Assembly (NCBI RefSeq): GCF_003850245.1
Contig: NZ_CP031015.1
Span: forward strand, 1,488,001-1,552,000
DNA from: Microbacterium sp. ABRD28
GTDB lineage: Bacteria; Actinomycetota; Actinomycetes; Actinomycetales; Microbacteriaceae
DNA length: 64,000 nucleotides
Direction of reading: 5' to 3'
The position numbers and the translations under genes were made by a program. Position 1 is the first letter of the stretch. Each line of letters opens with the position of its first letter. Of the stretch, positions 51,707-62,226 are shown in pieces. The notes below the pieces were generated by a model, which did no database searches, was not told where the DNA came from, and worked only from the letters and a program-made list of their open reading frames with translations.

Positions 51707-52519
51707 ATGTCCGCTCTCACCGAAACCGGCCGCACCGCGGCATCCGTCGACCGGGTTCTCCTCGGGCGCGCGATCGTTCTCGTGCTCGCGCTCGGGCAGA
51801 TCGTGTCGAACGTGGTGTTCGAGGTGTTCTCGCCGAACGACCTGCAGTCGGGCGTGGAGTTCTCGCCGATCGTGCCGCCGGGCCCGATGTTCGCGATCTG
51901 GGGAGTCATCATCACCGCGAGCATCCTGTGGTCGGTGCTGCAGGTGCGCCCCTCGGTGCGGGACTCTGCGGTGCGCGACCGGCTCGTCGTGCCACTCAGC
52001 TTCGTCTACGCGGGATTCGCGCTGTGGCTGGCCGCCGCGTCCCTGGGTCAGCAGTCGCCGCTCACACTCCTGGTGTTCGTGCTCATCGTCGGGGCCCACG
52101 CCGTCGCGTGGCGGCGGATCACCCAGGGGCGCGCCGAGATCGCCGGTTGGAAGCCCGTGGACCGCATCACGCTGTACGTCTCGCAAGGGATCTACGCGGG
52201 ATGGACTTCGATGGCGTTCTTCGTCAACGTCGCCACGGTCGCCCAGGGGGCCGGCGCCCCGAATGACGGGGTGTGGGGCACGACGTGGCAGCTGTTCGTC
52301 ATCGCCGCCGCGGCCGGCGTCGCTGTGGTGTTCGTGGTGCTGAGCGGCGGAAGTGCGTTCTACGCGCTCGCCGCGTCGTACGCGCTCGTGGGCGCGGGGA
52401 TCTCGTCGAGCCTAGGCGGCTTCACCGTCCTCGCGGTCGCGCTGGGCGTGGGCGTGGCGATCGTCGTCGGCTCGACGGTGGTGGTGCGTGCGCTTCGCGC
52501 CCGCCGCGGCGTGGGCTGA
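51707..52519 (+). CDS. Integral membrane protein, possibly TspO/MBR-like
   Basis: 270 residues with about 8-9 TM helices. VPPGPMFAIWGVIITASILW resembles the PxGxxFxIW segment of tryptophan-rich sensory (TspO/MBR)-related proteins of this size, but other tryptophans of TspO are few, so the assignment is tentative. GGAAGGG SD before ATG 51707. First chromosomal gene right of the island. Confidence 0.65.
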   Translation: MSALTETGRTAASVDRVLLGRAIVLVLALGQIVSNVVFEVFSPNDLQSGVEFSPIVPPGPMFAIWGVIITASILWSVLQVRPSVRDSAVRDRLVVPLSFVYAGFALWLAAASLGQQSPLTLLVFVLIVGAHAVAWRRITQGRAEIAGWKPVDRITLYVSQGIYAGWTSMAFFVNVATVAQGAGAPNDGVWGTTWQLFVIAAAAGVAVVFVVLSGGSAFYALAASYALVGAGISSSLGGFTVLAVALGVGVAIVVGSTVVVRALRARRGVG

Positions 52520-52711
52520 CGCTCGGAGCGGAGTAACGGGGTCTGCGGGCCGAGACCAGTGTGGGCCCCGCGGCGCCGGCTTCGGAGGTGGCGCGTGTGG
52601 CGGGATTGCGCATTGGAAGATCGCCGTTCGCGACCATCGATCGCGGTGGGCTCACCGAGCGCCGACATCGCGAATGCGCGCCGGGACGCCATTCACGCGA
52701 TGAAGAAGGAG

Positions 52712-52784
52712 TGCCCCCGACAGGAATCGAACCTGCGACCTTTGGTACCGGAAACCAACGCTCTATCCCCTGAGCTACGGAGGC
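52712..52784 (-). tRNA. tRNA-Arg (anticodon CCG)
   Basis: A 73-nt cloverleaf on the minus strand: acceptor GCCTCCG pairing with CGGGGGC, D-arm GCTCAGGGGATAGAGC, anticodon stem TTGGT/ACCAA around TTCCGGT (anticodon CCG, reading CGG), T-arm GCAGGTTCGATTCCTGT. Discriminator A; CCA not encoded. No integrase or attachment duplication is attached to it. Confidence 0.95.
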
Positions 52785-52806
52785 GTACCGGTCGAGATTA
52801 CCACCC

Positions 52807-52821
52807 GGAAGGGGGCCTTCC
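52807..52821 (-). terminator. Short terminator hairpin after the SGNH hydrolase gene
   Basis: GGAAGG and CCTTCC form a 6-bp stem with GGG loop, 7 bp beyond the SGNH stop and before the tRNA. Confidence 0.4.
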
Positions 52822-52827
52822 CGACGG

Positions 52828-53649
52828 TCAGGGAGCGACGATGTCCTCGTTCAGCGGCGCGTCGGCGACGACATCCGCTCCCTCGCCGAGAGTGCGCACG
52901 GCCTCGGCGACGCGGTCGGCGAGGTAGGCATGACCGTCGGTTGACGGGTGGTCGCGGCCGATCCCGGTGTCGATCACCGCGTCGTAGTTGGTCTCGGTGA
53001 TCCACTCCTCGTCGATCGGGGAGATGTACCACCAGCCGCGGCCGGCCGCGAGAGCAGCGAGGTCATCGTCGATCTGCGCGGTCGCCGCCTCCACCGGCAG
53101 CACCTGCGGCGCGGGGCCGAGGATCACGACCGAGGCCTCGGGGTAGGTCGCCGCGACCGCGTCCCAGACCGCCGTCACGGCCTCGGAGTACCCTGCGGGG
53201 TAGAGGCGGCGGTCGTTGATCGAGCCCTGCAGGATCACCAGGTCGGGATCCAGCGAAGGGTCCAGCGCCGCCACGCGCTCACCGAACGAACCGCCGTCCA
53301 AACCCGGCTTGAGGTAGCCGCTGCCACGAACACCGTTCACCGTGACCTCGGCGCCGAGGCGATCGGCCAAGAGGTACGCATAGCCGAGGGACGGGTCGCT
53401 GGCGGCCGAGCCGAAGGTCCACGAGTCGCCGAACACCAGGATGCGGGGGGTCTCGGGGAGCACGAGCGGTGCGGGCTGGATGACCGCGTCCTCCGGCGCC
53501 GCGACAGCCACCGGCGGGGCCGGGGGAGGCGTGAGCCAGTCCCGGATGACCGCCACGGCGGTCACCGCGCCGACGGCGACGGCGAGCGCCAGCACTGCCG
53601 CAATCAGGCGGCCACGCCACGACGGCCGGGGGGCGAGGGCACGGGTCAC
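52828..53649 (-). CDS. SGNH/GDSL hydrolase, membrane-anchored
   Basis: 273 residues from GTG 53649. N-terminal signal anchor (LIAAVLALAVAVGAVTAVAV), Pro/Ala linker, then the SGNH domain: block I FGDSWTFG (Ser76), Gly in GVRGSGYL, block III GSIND and block V DHPSTDGH with catalytic His. Probably an extracytoplasmic esterase. The long frame upstream is antisense to the transglutaminase gene and rejected. No SD before the GTG, so start and leader are uncertain. Confidence 0.87.
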   Translation of the reverse strand: MTRALAPRPSWRGRLIAAVLALAVAVGAVTAVAVIRDWLTPPPAPPVAVAAPEDAVIQPAPLVLPETPRILVFGDSWTFGSAASDPSLGYAYLLADRLGAEVTVNGVRGSGYLKPGLDGGSFGERVAALDPSLDPDLVILQGSINDRRLYPAGYSEAVTAVWDAVAATYPEASVVILGPAPQVLPVEAATAQIDDDLAALAAGRGWWYISPIDEEWITETNYDAVIDTGIGRDHPSTDGHAYLADRVAEAVRTLGEGADVVADAPLNEDIVAP

Positions 53650-53718
53650 ACGGGAAGGGTAAATCACTCTCGGCCCTGCACCGAATCCGACGCTCTCGGA
53701 GCGTGCGAGGATACTCCG

Positions 53719-54540
53719 GTGCCGCGTGTCGTGACCGCTGAAATGGACCTGGAGATCTGGTCTCCCGTCGACCTGATCCTCCAGGTCGCGGCGACCCGTC
53801 ACACCCCCCTCGCCGAGGAGTCTCTGACGCTCCGTCAGGGCGATCGCGAGTACACGCCGACCGAGATCGTCGACCAGAACGGCAGCCGCCTGCACCGCAT
53901 CACGGGCGAGGCGGGGGTGCTCGAGGTCCGCTACCGCGCGGTCGTCACCGGCCCCGCCGCGGCGACCGAACCCCGCGACCTCGAGACGATCACCTACCTC
54001 CGGCCGAGCCGGTACTGCCAGTCCGACGAGGTGTTCGCCCAGGCCCGCCGTCAGTTCCGGGGCTTGGAGGGTGCCGAGCTGCTGGCGGCGGTCGAGGACT
54101 TCGTCGCATCCAGCACGACCTACGCCCCCGGCCTCAGTCAGGGCACCGACAGCGCGGTCACGACGCTCATGACCGGGCAGGGCGTCTGTCGCGACTACGC
54201 GCACGTGGTCATCGCGCTGCTGCGGGCGATGGATGTGCCGGCGCGCTACACCGCCTGCTACGCCCCGGGGCTCACGCCCATGGACTTCCACGCCGTCGCC
54301 GAGGCCTACCTCGACGGAGCCTGGTACGTCATCGACGCGACACGGCTGGCCGACCGGCGCTCGCTCGTGCGCATCGCCACCGGGCGCGATGCCGCGGACT
54401 GCGCGTTCCTCAGCTACCACGGGGGTGCGGTCGGCCTGCAGCACCTCCGGGTCGACGCCGAATGGACGGCGGGGGAGGGCGTCGATCCGGATCTCCCGGG
54501 CGGCGCCGACGACCACCGCGCCCTCGTGCGGATCGGCTGA
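53719..54540 (+). CDS. Transglutaminase-like protease-fold protein
   Basis: 273 residues. N-terminal beta domain (about 1-90) followed by the transglutaminase core with Cys157 (GQGVCRDYAH), His191 (DFHAVAEAYL) and Asp206 (YVIDAT), the complete triad. No signal peptide, so it is cytoplasmic by sequence. GTG 53719 has GAGG eight bases upstream; GTG 53731 and ATG 53743 are alternatives. Substrate unknown; the family includes peptidases and cyclising enzymes. Confidence 0.85.
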   Translation: MPRVVTAEMDLEIWSPVDLILQVAATRHTPLAEESLTLRQGDREYTPTEIVDQNGSRLHRITGEAGVLEVRYRAVVTGPAAATEPRDLETITYLRPSRYCQSDEVFAQARRQFRGLEGAELLAAVEDFVASSTTYAPGLSQGTDSAVTTLMTGQGVCRDYAHVVIALLRAMDVPARYTACYAPGLTPMDFHAVAEAYLDGAWYVIDATRLADRRSLVRIATGRDAADCAFLSYHGGAVGLQHLRVDAEWTAGEGVDPDLPGGADDHRALVRIG

Positions 54541-54552
54541 CCCACGGCATCC

Positions 54553-54568
54553 GGCGGGTATACCCGCC
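54553..54568 (+). promoter_or_regulatory. Perfect 16-bp palindrome upstream of argS
   Basis: GGCGGGTATACCCGCC is fully self-complementary and ends 5 bp before the TAGACT -10 (54574-54579) of argS. It could be an operator or the terminator of the preceding gene; without a loop an operator is the better fit. Confidence 0.45.
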
Positions 54569-54588
54569 ACATCTAGACTGGTCGGGCT

Positions 54589-56253
54589 ATGAATCCCGAC
54601 ACGCTCTCCGCCGCCCTGCTCGACGTCATCGCCCCGCTTGCCGAGGCCCGACGTCCGGGGGCGAGCGAGGGGCTGACGGCGGCCGACCTGGTGCTGGAAC
54701 GGCCGAAGAACCGCGACCACGGCGACTGGGCCTCCAACGCCGCACTGAAGCTGTCGAAGGCGGTCGGGGCGAACCCGCGCGAGTTCGCGGGTGAGATCGC
54801 CGAGCGCCTCCGCGCCGTCGACGGCGTCGCCGAGGTCGAGGTGGCGGGACCCGGCTTCATCAACATCCGACTGGATGCCGCCGCTGCCGGCGCCCTGGCG
54901 AAGCAGATCGTCGATGCGGGGGAGGCCTACGGCACCGGCGACGCGCTGGCCGCCGAGGTGATCAATCTCGAGTTCGTCTCAGCCAACCCGACCGGCCCGA
55001 TCCATCTGGGCGGCACCCGGTGGGCGGCGGTCGGCGACGCGCTAGCGCGCCTGCTGTCGTCGCAGGGCGCTCGGGTGACCCGGGAGTACTACTTCAACGA
55101 CCACGGCGCGCAGATCGACCGATTCGCCCGCAGCCTGGTCGCCGCACACGAAGGGCGGCCGACCCCCGAGGACGGCTACGGCGGAGCGTACATCGGCGAC
55201 ATCGCCCGTCGCGTCGCTGTCGCCTACGAAGGCGACATCGATGCCCTCGACGCCGAGGCGAAGCAAGAGGCGTTCCGCGAACTCGGCGTCTCATTCATGT
55301 TCGATGAGATCAAGGCCAGCCTCCACGAGTTCGGTGTCGACTTCGACGTCTACTTCCACGAGAACGACCTCCACGACTCGGGCGCCGTCGAGCGCGCCGT
55401 CGCCCGGCTTCGCGAGCTCGGACACATCTACGAGGCCGACGGTGCGACGTGGCTGGAGACCACTCGGTTCGGGGACGACAAAGACCGGGTCGTCATCAAG
55501 TCCGACGGGCAGCCGGCGTACATCTCCGGCGATCTCGCCTACTACCTCGACAAGCGCGAGCGGGGCTTCACCCAGTGCATCATCATGCTCGGCGCCGACC
55601 ACCACGGCTACGTGCGACGCATGATGGCGATGTGCGCCGCATTCGGTGACACGCCGAACGTGAACCTGCAGATCCTCATCGGCCAGCTGGTCAATCTCGT
55701 GAAGGACGGTCAGCCCGTCCGGATGTCCAAGCGGGCCGGGACAGTCGTGACCATGGAGGATCTCGTCGAGATCGTGGGAACGGACGCGGCGCGGTACGCC
55801 CTCACGCGCAGCTCGACCGACTCCAATCTCGACGTCGACCTCGACGTCCTTCAGAAGCGCACGAACGACAACCCCGTCTTCTACGTCCAGTACGCCCACG
55901 CCCGCACCCACAACGTCTCGCGCAACGCTGCGGACTCCGGGGTGGACCGGTCGGAGTTCGCACCCGAGCTGCTCACCCACGAGACGGAGTCGGCGCTGCT
56001 CGGAGCCCTGCAGGAGTTCCCCCGGATCGTGGCGTTCGCCGCCGAGGTGCGCGAGCCGCACCGGGTCGCACGCTACCTCGAGGAGCTCGCCGGGCTCTAC
56101 CACCGCTGGTACGACAACTGCCGCGTCATCCCGCTGGGGGACCAGCCCATCGAACCGGTGCACCGCACCCGCCTGTGGCTGAACGATGCCACCGGCCAGG
56201 TGCTCCGTAACGGCCTGACGCTCCTCGGCGTCTCGGCACCTGAGCGGATGTAG
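54589..56253 (+). CDS. argS: Arginine--tRNA ligase
   Basis: 554-residue class I aminoacyl-tRNA synthetase. N-terminal Arg_tRNA_synt_N domain, HIGH-type motif [20 protein letters not shown]-type motif [10 protein letters not shown], and C-terminal DALR anticodon-binding domain ([18 protein letters not shown]). TAGACT at 54574-54579 gives a leader of only a few nucleotides. argS directly before lysA is a common actinobacterial order. Confidence 0.95.
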   Translation: MNPDTLSAALLDVIAPLAEARRPGASEGLTAADLVLERPKNRDHGDWASNAALKLSKAVGANPREFAGEIAERLRAVDGVAEVEVAGPGFINIRLDAAAAGALAKQIVDAGEAYGTGDALAAEVINLEFVSANPTGPIHLGGTRWAAVGDALARLLSSQGARVTREYYFNDHGAQIDRFARSLVAAHEGRPTPEDGYGGAYIGDIARRVAVAYEGDIDALDAEAKQEAFRELGVSFMFDEIKASLHEFGVDFDVYFHENDLHDSGAVERAVARLRELGHIYEADGATWLETTRFGDDKDRVVIKSDGQPAYISGDLAYYLDKRERGFTQCIIMLGADHHGYVRRMMAMCAAFGDTPNVNLQILIGQLVNLVKDGQPVRMSKRAGTVVTMEDLVEIVGTDAARYALTRSSTDSNLDVDLDVLQKRTNDNPVFYVQYAHARTHNVSRNAADSGVDRSEFAPELLTHETESALLGALQEFPRIVAFAAEVREPHRVARYLEELAGLYHRWYDNCRVIPLGDQPIEPVHRTRLWLNDATGQVLRNGLTLLGVSAPERM

Positions 56254-56257
56254 CACG

Positions 56258-57085
56258 GTGAACCCGGGGGACACCCAGCCGACGCAGCCGCTCCCCGAGT
56301 GGGCGATCGCCACCGCGCCGCCCCCGCGCCGGCGTCGCCGGGTCTGGCCGTGGCTGCTGGCCTTCTTCATGGTGGCGGGCCTGGCGGTCGTGGCGTGGTT
56401 CGTCGGTGAGGCCGTCGCGCGAGACCTCGTCATCCGCACCGTCCGCGAGCAGGTGATCACCAATCTCGCGCTCCCGGCCGATCAGCAGATCGACGTCGAG
56501 GTTTCCGGTGCCGTCCTCCCGCAGCTGATCCGCGGGAGCCTCGACGACCTCGCGATCTCATCGGACGATGTCACGATCGGGCCGCTGACCGGCGACATCG
56601 ATGTCCGCGTCCAGGGGGTTCCGATCAGAGGGGATGCCGACCTGGAGGCCGGGTCGGGATCTGTCACCCTCGACACGGCGCAACTGCAGGCCCTCCTCGG
56701 CAGCCTCGAGGGCTTTCCGGACGGTGCCGAGGTCGCGCTCGACGCTCCGGACGTGCGCCTCTCCACCGCTTTCCCGGTGTTCGGGGTCGAGGTGCCGGTG
56801 ACGATCGCGGTCGTCCCCCAGGCGGTGGAGGGCGACCTCGCCCTCACCCCCTCCGCGGTGTCGGTGGCGGGGGCGGAGCTCACCGCCGATGGCGTGCGCG
56901 ACCAGTTCGGCGGGCTCGCCGACGGCGTGCTCCAGACCTGGACCGTCTGCATCGCCGGCGACCTGCCGGCGGGGGTCACCCTGACCGACCTCGTCGTCGA
57001 GGGCGACCGGCTGACCGGATCGTTCGATGTCGACCCCGCCATCGTCCGCGATGTCTCGCTGCAGGAGAACGGCACGTGTGCATGA
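56258..57085 (+). CDS. LmeA-like (DUF2993) envelope lipid-binding protein
   Basis: 275 residues. Cytoplasmic Pro/Arg-rich N-terminus, one TM (VWPWLLAFFMVAGLAVVAWFVG), then a DUF2993 domain with LIRGSLDDLAISSDDVTIGPLTGDIDV. The founding mycobacterial member LmeA binds phospholipids and supports lipomannan elongation. A similar periplasmic lipid role is inferred. GTG start 4 bp after argS. Confidence 0.82.
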   Translation: MNPGDTQPTQPLPEWAIATAPPPRRRRRVWPWLLAFFMVAGLAVVAWFVGEAVARDLVIRTVREQVITNLALPADQQIDVEVSGAVLPQLIRGSLDDLAISSDDVTIGPLTGDIDVRVQGVPIRGDADLEAGSGSVTLDTAQLQALLGSLEGFPDGAEVALDAPDVRLSTAFPVFGVEVPVTIAVVPQAVEGDLALTPSAVSVAGAELTADGVRDQFGGLADGVLQTWTVCIAGDLPAGVTLTDLVVEGDRLTGSFDVDPAIVRDVSLQENGTCA

Positions 57086-57151
57086 CGGGTCGGACGAGGC
57101 CGGACGTCACGCGACCGGTGGGCAGTGGGGCTCTGCCCTAGACTGCAAGGA

Positions 57152-57184
57152 CTGCCCGACGCGTGAGTCCTCCGGTCGAGGCAG
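57152..57184 (+). promoter_or_regulatory. Leader hairpin upstream of lysA
   Basis: CTGCCCGAC (57152-57160) pairs with GTCG-A-GGCAG (57175-57184): nine pairs, one bulged A, 14-nt loop containing CCTCC. A TAGACT -10 at 57139-57144 would start transcription near 57151, leaving a leader of about 97 nt. Candidate regulatory leader; it does not resemble the lysine riboswitch. Confidence 0.4.
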
Positions 57185-57247
57185 CCCGTCACACCGGCGA
57201 TCCCGGTCGACGTCGCGCCGAAGCATCCACTGATTGGTCTCCCACCC

Positions 57248-58690
57248 GTGTCCGCCGCCCCATCGCCCGGCTCGTCTCCCGCTCGAGACGTGCCCGCCGA
57301 TCCCAACGCCCTCGTCGCTGCCGTGTGGCCCGCGCGTGCGCATCGAGACGACGGCGGAGAGCTCGTGCTCGGGGGAGTCGCGGCGACGGCGCTGGCCGCC
57401 CGATTCGGCACCCCGCTGTACGTGATGGACGAGTCCGAGGTGCGCGAGCACGCCCGGCGCGTGCGCGACGCCTTCGAGGGCGCCGCCGCCGCGCACGGCA
57501 CCACGGCCCGCGTCTACTACGCGGGGAAGGCGTTCCTGTCCACCGAGATCGTGCGGTGGGTGACCGCGGAGGGCCTGGGCGTCGACGTCGCCAGCGGCGG
57601 GGAACTCGCCATCGCGATCGCGGGTGGAGCGGATGCCGCGGCTGTGGGATTCCACGGCAACAACAAGAGCGTCGCCGAGCTCGAGCGAGCGATCGACGTG
57701 GGCGTCGGCTCCATCGTCGTCGACAGCCACATCGAGATCGAGCGTCTGGCTGCTCTGACAGCGCGCGCCGACGCGCCGCGCACCGGCCCTCAGACCGTCT
57801 TCGTCCGTGTCAACAGCGGCGTGCACGCCGAGACCCACTCGTTCCTCGCCACCGCTCACGAGGACCAGAAGTTCGGCTTCGCCCTGCACGATGCTCCCGC
57901 CGCGGTGGCGCGCATCCGCGAGATCCCCGGTCTCCGGCTCGGCGGGCTGCACTCTCACATCGGCTCGCAGATCTTCGGAGTCGCGGGGTTCCGAGAGGCC
58001 GCGTCGCGTCTGATCGATCTGCACGCCGCGCTGCTCGAGGGGGGCGAGGTCCCCGCCCTGAACCTCGGCGGAGGGTTCGGTATCGCCTACACCGAGACCG
58101 ATGAACCCACCGACATCGCAGACCTCGCCGCGGCCATCGTCGGTGCGGTCGCCGAGGAGTGCGCGGCCCGCGGCATCCCCGTTCCCCGCCTCGCGTTCGA
58201 GCCCGGACGCTCCATCGTGGGCCAGGCGGGGGTGACCCTGTACGAAGTCGGCACGGTCAAGCCCGTGCACCTCGAGTCGGGCGTGGACCGCCTCTATGTC
58301 AGCGTCGACGGCGGGATGAGCGACAACGCCCGCACCGCCCTCTACGGTGCGCAGTACTCCGCCCGGATCGCCTCGCGCACCAGCACCGCCGACCCCGCGC
58401 TCAGCCGGGTCGTGGGCAAGCACTGCGAAGCCGGCGACATCGTGGTCGACCTCGAGTACCTGCCCGGCGATGTGGCTCCCGGTGACCTGCTCGCCGTCCC
58501 CGCGACCGGCGCCTACTGCTACTCGCTCGCCAGCAACTACAACGCCGTACCCCGGCCCCCGGTCGTCGCCGTCCGCGACGGCGAGGCCCGGCTCATCGTC
58601 CGCGGCGAGAACGTGGACGACCTCCTCGCCCGAGACGTCGGCGCCGCGGCGCGGCCGGCCGACGCATCATCGAAGGGACCTCATGCCTGA
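57248..58690 (+). CDS. lysA: Diaminopimelate decarboxylase
   Basis: 480-residue PLP enzyme (alanine racemase-like fold III) making L-lysine from meso-diaminopimelate. PLP Lys94 in VYYAGKAFLSTE, GGLHSHIGSQIF, GGGFGIAYTE and the C-terminal active-site GKHCEAGDIV. GTG start. First gene of a lysine/threonine operon; hom starts within its last codons. Confidence 0.95.
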   Translation: MSAAPSPGSSPARDVPADPNALVAAVWPARAHRDDGGELVLGGVAATALAARFGTPLYVMDESEVREHARRVRDAFEGAAAAHGTTARVYYAGKAFLSTEIVRWVTAEGLGVDVASGGELAIAIAGGADAAAVGFHGNNKSVAELERAIDVGVGSIVVDSHIEIERLAALTARADAPRTGPQTVFVRVNSGVHAETHSFLATAHEDQKFGFALHDAPAAVARIREIPGLRLGGLHSHIGSQIFGVAGFREAASRLIDLHAALLEGGEVPALNLGGGFGIAYTETDEPTDIADLAAAIVGAVAEECAARGIPVPRLAFEPGRSIVGQAGVTLYEVGTVKPVHLESGVDRLYVSVDGGMSDNARTALYGAQYSARIASRTSTADPALSRVVGKHCEAGDIVVDLEYLPGDVAPGDLLAVPATGAYCYSLASNYNAVPRPPVVAVRDGEARLIVRGENVDDLLARDVGAAARPADASSKGPHA

Positions 58691-60023
58691 CTACCGTCGC
58701 CTGCGCGTGGCGCTCCTGGGAGCCGGCGCCGTCGGCTCCCAGGTCGCCGCACTGCTGCGCCTCCACAGCGCCGAGCTCGCCGACAGGGCCGGTGCCAGCC
58801 TCGAGCTCGCCGGCATCGCGGTGCGCAATCTCGACGCCCCGCGCGAGACCGACCTGCCCAAGGAGCTGTTCACCACCGACGCCGAGAGCCTCATCGTCGG
58901 CGCCGACATCGTGATCGAGCTCATGGGCGGGATCGAGCCGGCCCGCACCTATCTGCTGCAGGCGATCAACTCCGGCGCCGACGTCGTCACGGCCAACAAG
59001 GCGCTCCTGGCCACCCACGGCCCCGAGATCTTCGACGCCGCCGACCAGGTCGGAGCGCAGGTGTACTACGAAGCGGCCGCGGCGGGTGCGATCCCGATCA
59101 TCCGGCCGCTGCGCGACTCGCTGGCAGGCGACCGCGTGCAGCGCATCATGGGCATCGTCAACGGCACGACCAACTACATCCTCGACCGCATGGACACCGA
59201 GGGGGCCGAGTTCGCCGACGTGCTCGCCGACGCGCAGCGTCTCGGGTACGCCGAGGCCGACCCGACAGCGGATGTGGAGGGCTACGACGCCGCCCAGAAG
59301 GCCGCGATCCTGGCGAGCCTGGCCTTCCACACCTCGGTGCCCCTGGAGTCGGTTCACCGCGAGGGGATCACCGGCATCGACAAGGCGATGATGGATGCCG
59401 CACGGCACGCCGGCCTCGTGATCAAGCTGCTCGCCGTCTGCGAGCGTCTGCGCGACGCCGGCGACGCCGAGTCGATCTCGGTTCGGGTCTACCCCGCTCT
59501 CATCGACCGCACCCACCCCCTCGCCAGCGTCCACGGCGCCAACAACGCCGTGTTCGTCCAGGCCGAGGCCGCGGGCAACCTCATGTTCTACGGCGCGGGT
59601 GCCGGCGGCGTGCAGACCGCCTCGGCCGTGCTCGGCGACGTGGTGTCGGCTGCTCGGCGTCACATCGCCGGCGGCGTCGGCGTGGGGGAGTCCACGCGGG
59701 CCAACCTCGCCGTCGTGCCGATCGGCAGGGTCACCACGCGCTACCAGATCACCCTCGAGGTCGACGACCAGCCGGGGGTGCTCGCCACGGTGGCCGGGAT
59801 CCTGTCGGAGGGGCGTGTGTCGATCGCGACCGTCGAGCAGACGGTCGCCGGTGAACCGGTCCCCGGTGGCGGCACCGCGCCCCAGACCCCTGAGAACACC
59901 GCGCGCCTGGTCATCGGCACGCACAAAGCCAAGGAGCAGGACCTGAGCGAGACCGTGGCACGACTGGCCGGCAGCGGCGTCGTCGAGCGGGTCGTCTCGG
60001 TGCTGCGAGTGGAAGGAGAGTGA
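58683..60023 (+). CDS. hom: Homoserine dehydrogenase
   Basis: 446 residues. NAD(P)-binding [15 protein letters not shown], catalytic-domain motifs [29 protein letters not shown] and [25 protein letters not shown], and a C-terminal ACT domain ([19 protein letters not shown]) for feedback control by threonine. ATG 58683 overlaps lysA by 8 bp. Converts aspartate semialdehyde to homoserine. Confidence 0.95.
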   Translation: MPDYRRLRVALLGAGAVGSQVAALLRLHSAELADRAGASLELAGIAVRNLDAPRETDLPKELFTTDAESLIVGADIVIELMGGIEPARTYLLQAINSGADVVTANKALLATHGPEIFDAADQVGAQVYYEAAAAGAIPIIRPLRDSLAGDRVQRIMGIVNGTTNYILDRMDTEGAEFADVLADAQRLGYAEADPTADVEGYDAAQKAAILASLAFHTSVPLESVHREGITGIDKAMMDAARHAGLVIKLLAVCERLRDAGDAESISVRVYPALIDRTHPLASVHGANNAVFVQAEAAGNLMFYGAGAGGVQTASAVLGDVVSAARRHIAGGVGVGESTRANLAVVPIGRVTTRYQITLEVDDQPGVLATVAGILSEGRVSIATVEQTVAGEPVPGGGTAPQTPENTARLVIGTHKAKEQDLSETVARLAGSGVVERVVSVLRVEGE

Positions 60024-60024
60024 C

Positions 60025-61113
60025 ATGGCGCACGTCTGGCGGGGAGTCCTCCGCGAATACGCCGATCGACTGGGAGTGACCGACGACTCCACCGTGGTCA
60101 CCCTGGGGGAGGGCGGCACGCCCCTTCTTCCGGCCCCGGCGCTGTCGCGGCGCACGGGTGCCGACGTCTGGGTGAAGTACGAGGGGATGAACCCGACCGG
60201 ATCGTTCAAGGACCGCGGTATGACGGTCGCGCTCTCGCGCGCCGTCGAGCACGGCGCGAAGGCGGTCATCTGCGCTTCGACGGGCAACACCTCCGCCTCG
60301 GCGGCGGCCTACGCCGCGCACGCCGGCATCACCGCGGCCGTCCTCGTACCCGAGGGCAAGATCGCGATGGGCAAGCTCAGCCAGGCCGTCGCCCATCAGG
60401 GGCGTCTCATTCAGATCCGCGGCAACTTCGACGACTGCCTCGAGATCGCGCGCGAGCTCGCCGACAACTACCCGGTGCACCTGGTGAACTCCGTCAACCC
60501 CGACCGCATCGAGGGTCAGAAGACGGCGGCCTACGAGGTCGTCGAGGTGCTCGGCGACGCACCGGACTTCCACTTCATCCCGGTCGGCAACGCCGGCAAC
60601 TACACCGCCTACTCGCGCGGTTACCGGGAAGAGGTCGAACGCGGCGTGGCCACCCGGGTGCCCCGCATGTTCGGTTTCCAGGCGGCCGGCAGCGCGCCGC
60701 TGGTGACCGGCGCGGTCGTGCGTCACCCCGAGACGATCGCCAGCGCCATCCGGATCGGAAACCCCGCGTCGTGGCAGTTCGCCCTCGAGGAGCGCGAGGC
60801 CACCGACGGCTACTTCGGCGCCATCGACGACGAGCGCATCCTCGCCGCGCAGAAGCTTCTCTCGGGCGAGGTCGGCATCTTCGTCGAGCCCGCTTCGGCG
60901 ATCAGCGTCGCGGGGCTTCTCGACCGCGCCGAGGCCGGGGTCATCCCCGCGGGGTCGCGCGTGGTGCTCACCGTGACCGGGCATGGGCTGAAGGACCCGC
61001 AGTGGGCGCTGCGCAACGCCGACGGCTCGCAGGTGCAGCCGACGGTCGTCGACGCCGCGACCACCGAGGTCGCCTCGGTGCTCGAGCTCGCCCCTGTCGC
61101 GGCACCGGCGTGA
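60025..61113 (+). CDS. thrC: Threonine synthase
   Basis: 362-residue PLP enzyme (fold II) turning O-phosphohomoserine into threonine. PLP Lys62 in [14 protein letters not shown], phosphate loop [10 protein letters not shown], and [16 protein letters not shown]. One base after the hom stop; GGAGAG SD within hom. Confidence 0.95.
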   Translation: MAHVWRGVLREYADRLGVTDDSTVVTLGEGGTPLLPAPALSRRTGADVWVKYEGMNPTGSFKDRGMTVALSRAVEHGAKAVICASTGNTSASAAAYAAHAGITAAVLVPEGKIAMGKLSQAVAHQGRLIQIRGNFDDCLEIARELADNYPVHLVNSVNPDRIEGQKTAAYEVVEVLGDAPDFHFIPVGNAGNYTAYSRGYREEVERGVATRVPRMFGFQAAGSAPLVTGAVVRHPETIASAIRIGNPASWQFALEEREATDGYFGAIDDERILAAQKLLSGEVGIFVEPASAISVAGLLDRAEAGVIPAGSRVVLTVTGHGLKDPQWALRNADGSQVQPTVVDAATTEVASVLELAPVAAPA

Positions 61114-62048
61114 GCGGGGTGCCCGTGGGGCGAGAAGTCGTCGTGCGGGTGCCGGCGACGAGCGCGAATCTCGGTCCGGGATTCGACACTCTCGGCCTCG
61201 CCCTGAGCGTCTACGACGAGCTGACGGTCACCGCCCTCGAACCCGGCCGCCTCGAGATCGAGGTCGAGGGACAGGGTGCCGACGGTGTTCCGCGCGACGC
61301 CTCGCACCTCGTGGTGACCGCGATCCGCTACGCGTTCGACGCGGTCGGACGTGAGGTGCCGGGGCTGCGTCTTCGCGCCGTGAACGTCATTCCGCACGGG
61401 CGTGGACTCGGTTCCTCGGGGGCGGCGGTCGTGTCGGGCCTCCTCGCGGCCAAGGGGCTCCTCGCCGGCGACGTCGACCTCGACGACGACACCCTGCTGC
61501 GCCTGGCCACCGAGATGGAGGGTCACCCCGACAACGTCGCGCCGGCCCTCTTCGGCGGACTCACGATCGCCTGGGTCGACGACGGGCGTCCGCAGCACAA
61601 GAAGCTGCTCGTGCACCGCGGTGTCGCGCCGCTGGTGTTCGTCCCCGAGTTCACGATGTCGACCTCGGTCGCGCGGAGCCTGCAGCCGCTTCAGGTGCCG
61701 CGCGAAGACGCCGTGTTCAACGTCTCGCGGTCGGCGCTGCTGATCGCGGCACTGACCCAGAGCCCCGAGCTGCTCCTGGCGGCCACCGAGGACAAGCTGC
61801 ACCAGAACTATCGCGCGCAGGCCATGCCCGACACCGACAGGCTGGTGCGGGCGCTGCGCGCGGTGGGGTTCGCCGCGGTCGTCTCCGGGGCCGGGCCCAG
61901 CGTCCTCGTTCTCGCCGACGGGCCGGGTCGGCGCCTCGAGGCGGTGGCCGTCGCCGAACGCGCCACCGACACCCCGTGGGAGGCCCTCATGCTGGCCGTC
62001 GACGTCAAGGGTGGTACAGTGAGGGAGTACGCGGAGGGTTCCACGTGA
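61110..62048 (+). CDS. thrB: Homoserine kinase
   Basis: 312-residue GHMP kinase phosphorylating homoserine. [18 protein letters not shown] at the N-terminus, ATP loop [17 protein letters not shown], and [15 protein letters not shown] near the C-terminus. GTG 61110 overlaps the thrC stop (GTGA). Last gene of the aspartate-family operon; a TACAGT hexamer near its 3' end may serve the rho promoter. Confidence 0.94.
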   Translation: MSGVPVGREVVVRVPATSANLGPGFDTLGLALSVYDELTVTALEPGRLEIEVEGQGADGVPRDASHLVVTAIRYAFDAVGREVPGLRLRAVNVIPHGRGLGSSGAAVVSGLLAAKGLLAGDVDLDDDTLLRLATEMEGHPDNVAPALFGGLTIAWVDDGRPQHKKLLVHRGVAPLVFVPEFTMSTSVARSLQPLQVPREDAVFNVSRSALLIAALTQSPELLLAATEDKLHQNYRAQAMPDTDRLVRALRAVGFAAVVSGAGPSVLVLADGPGRRLEAVAVAERATDTPWEALMLAVDVKGGTVREYAEGST

Positions 62049-62226
62049 TACGTGAATCTGGCCTCCGTCGCAATTCTGCGAAACCACCGCACACCTCTCG
62101 TCCTGACGAAGCGCTCTAGCCACGCCAGGTCGCCGGTATCCGGACGAGATTCTGCTTTGCCGCGCGTGCGGTCGTCGTGCACCGTCTGACATTCATCTGC
62201 CTGCAATCTGCTGACAAGGAGAACTC
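62049..62226 (+). other. Leader region of rho
   Basis: 178 bp between thrB and rho. No coding sequence. AAGGAG lies just before the GTG start. A long untranslated leader fits the known autoregulation of rho in other bacteria, but no specific structure was identified. Confidence 0.4.

Noticed and set aside
53649..54720. N-terminal extension of the SGNH hydrolase to 630 residues
   Set aside because: Antisense to the transglutaminase gene; the signal anchor marks the true N-terminus.
57086..57247. Lysine riboswitch before lysA
   Set aside because: The leader is too short and lacks the five-helix L-box pattern; only one hairpin is visible.
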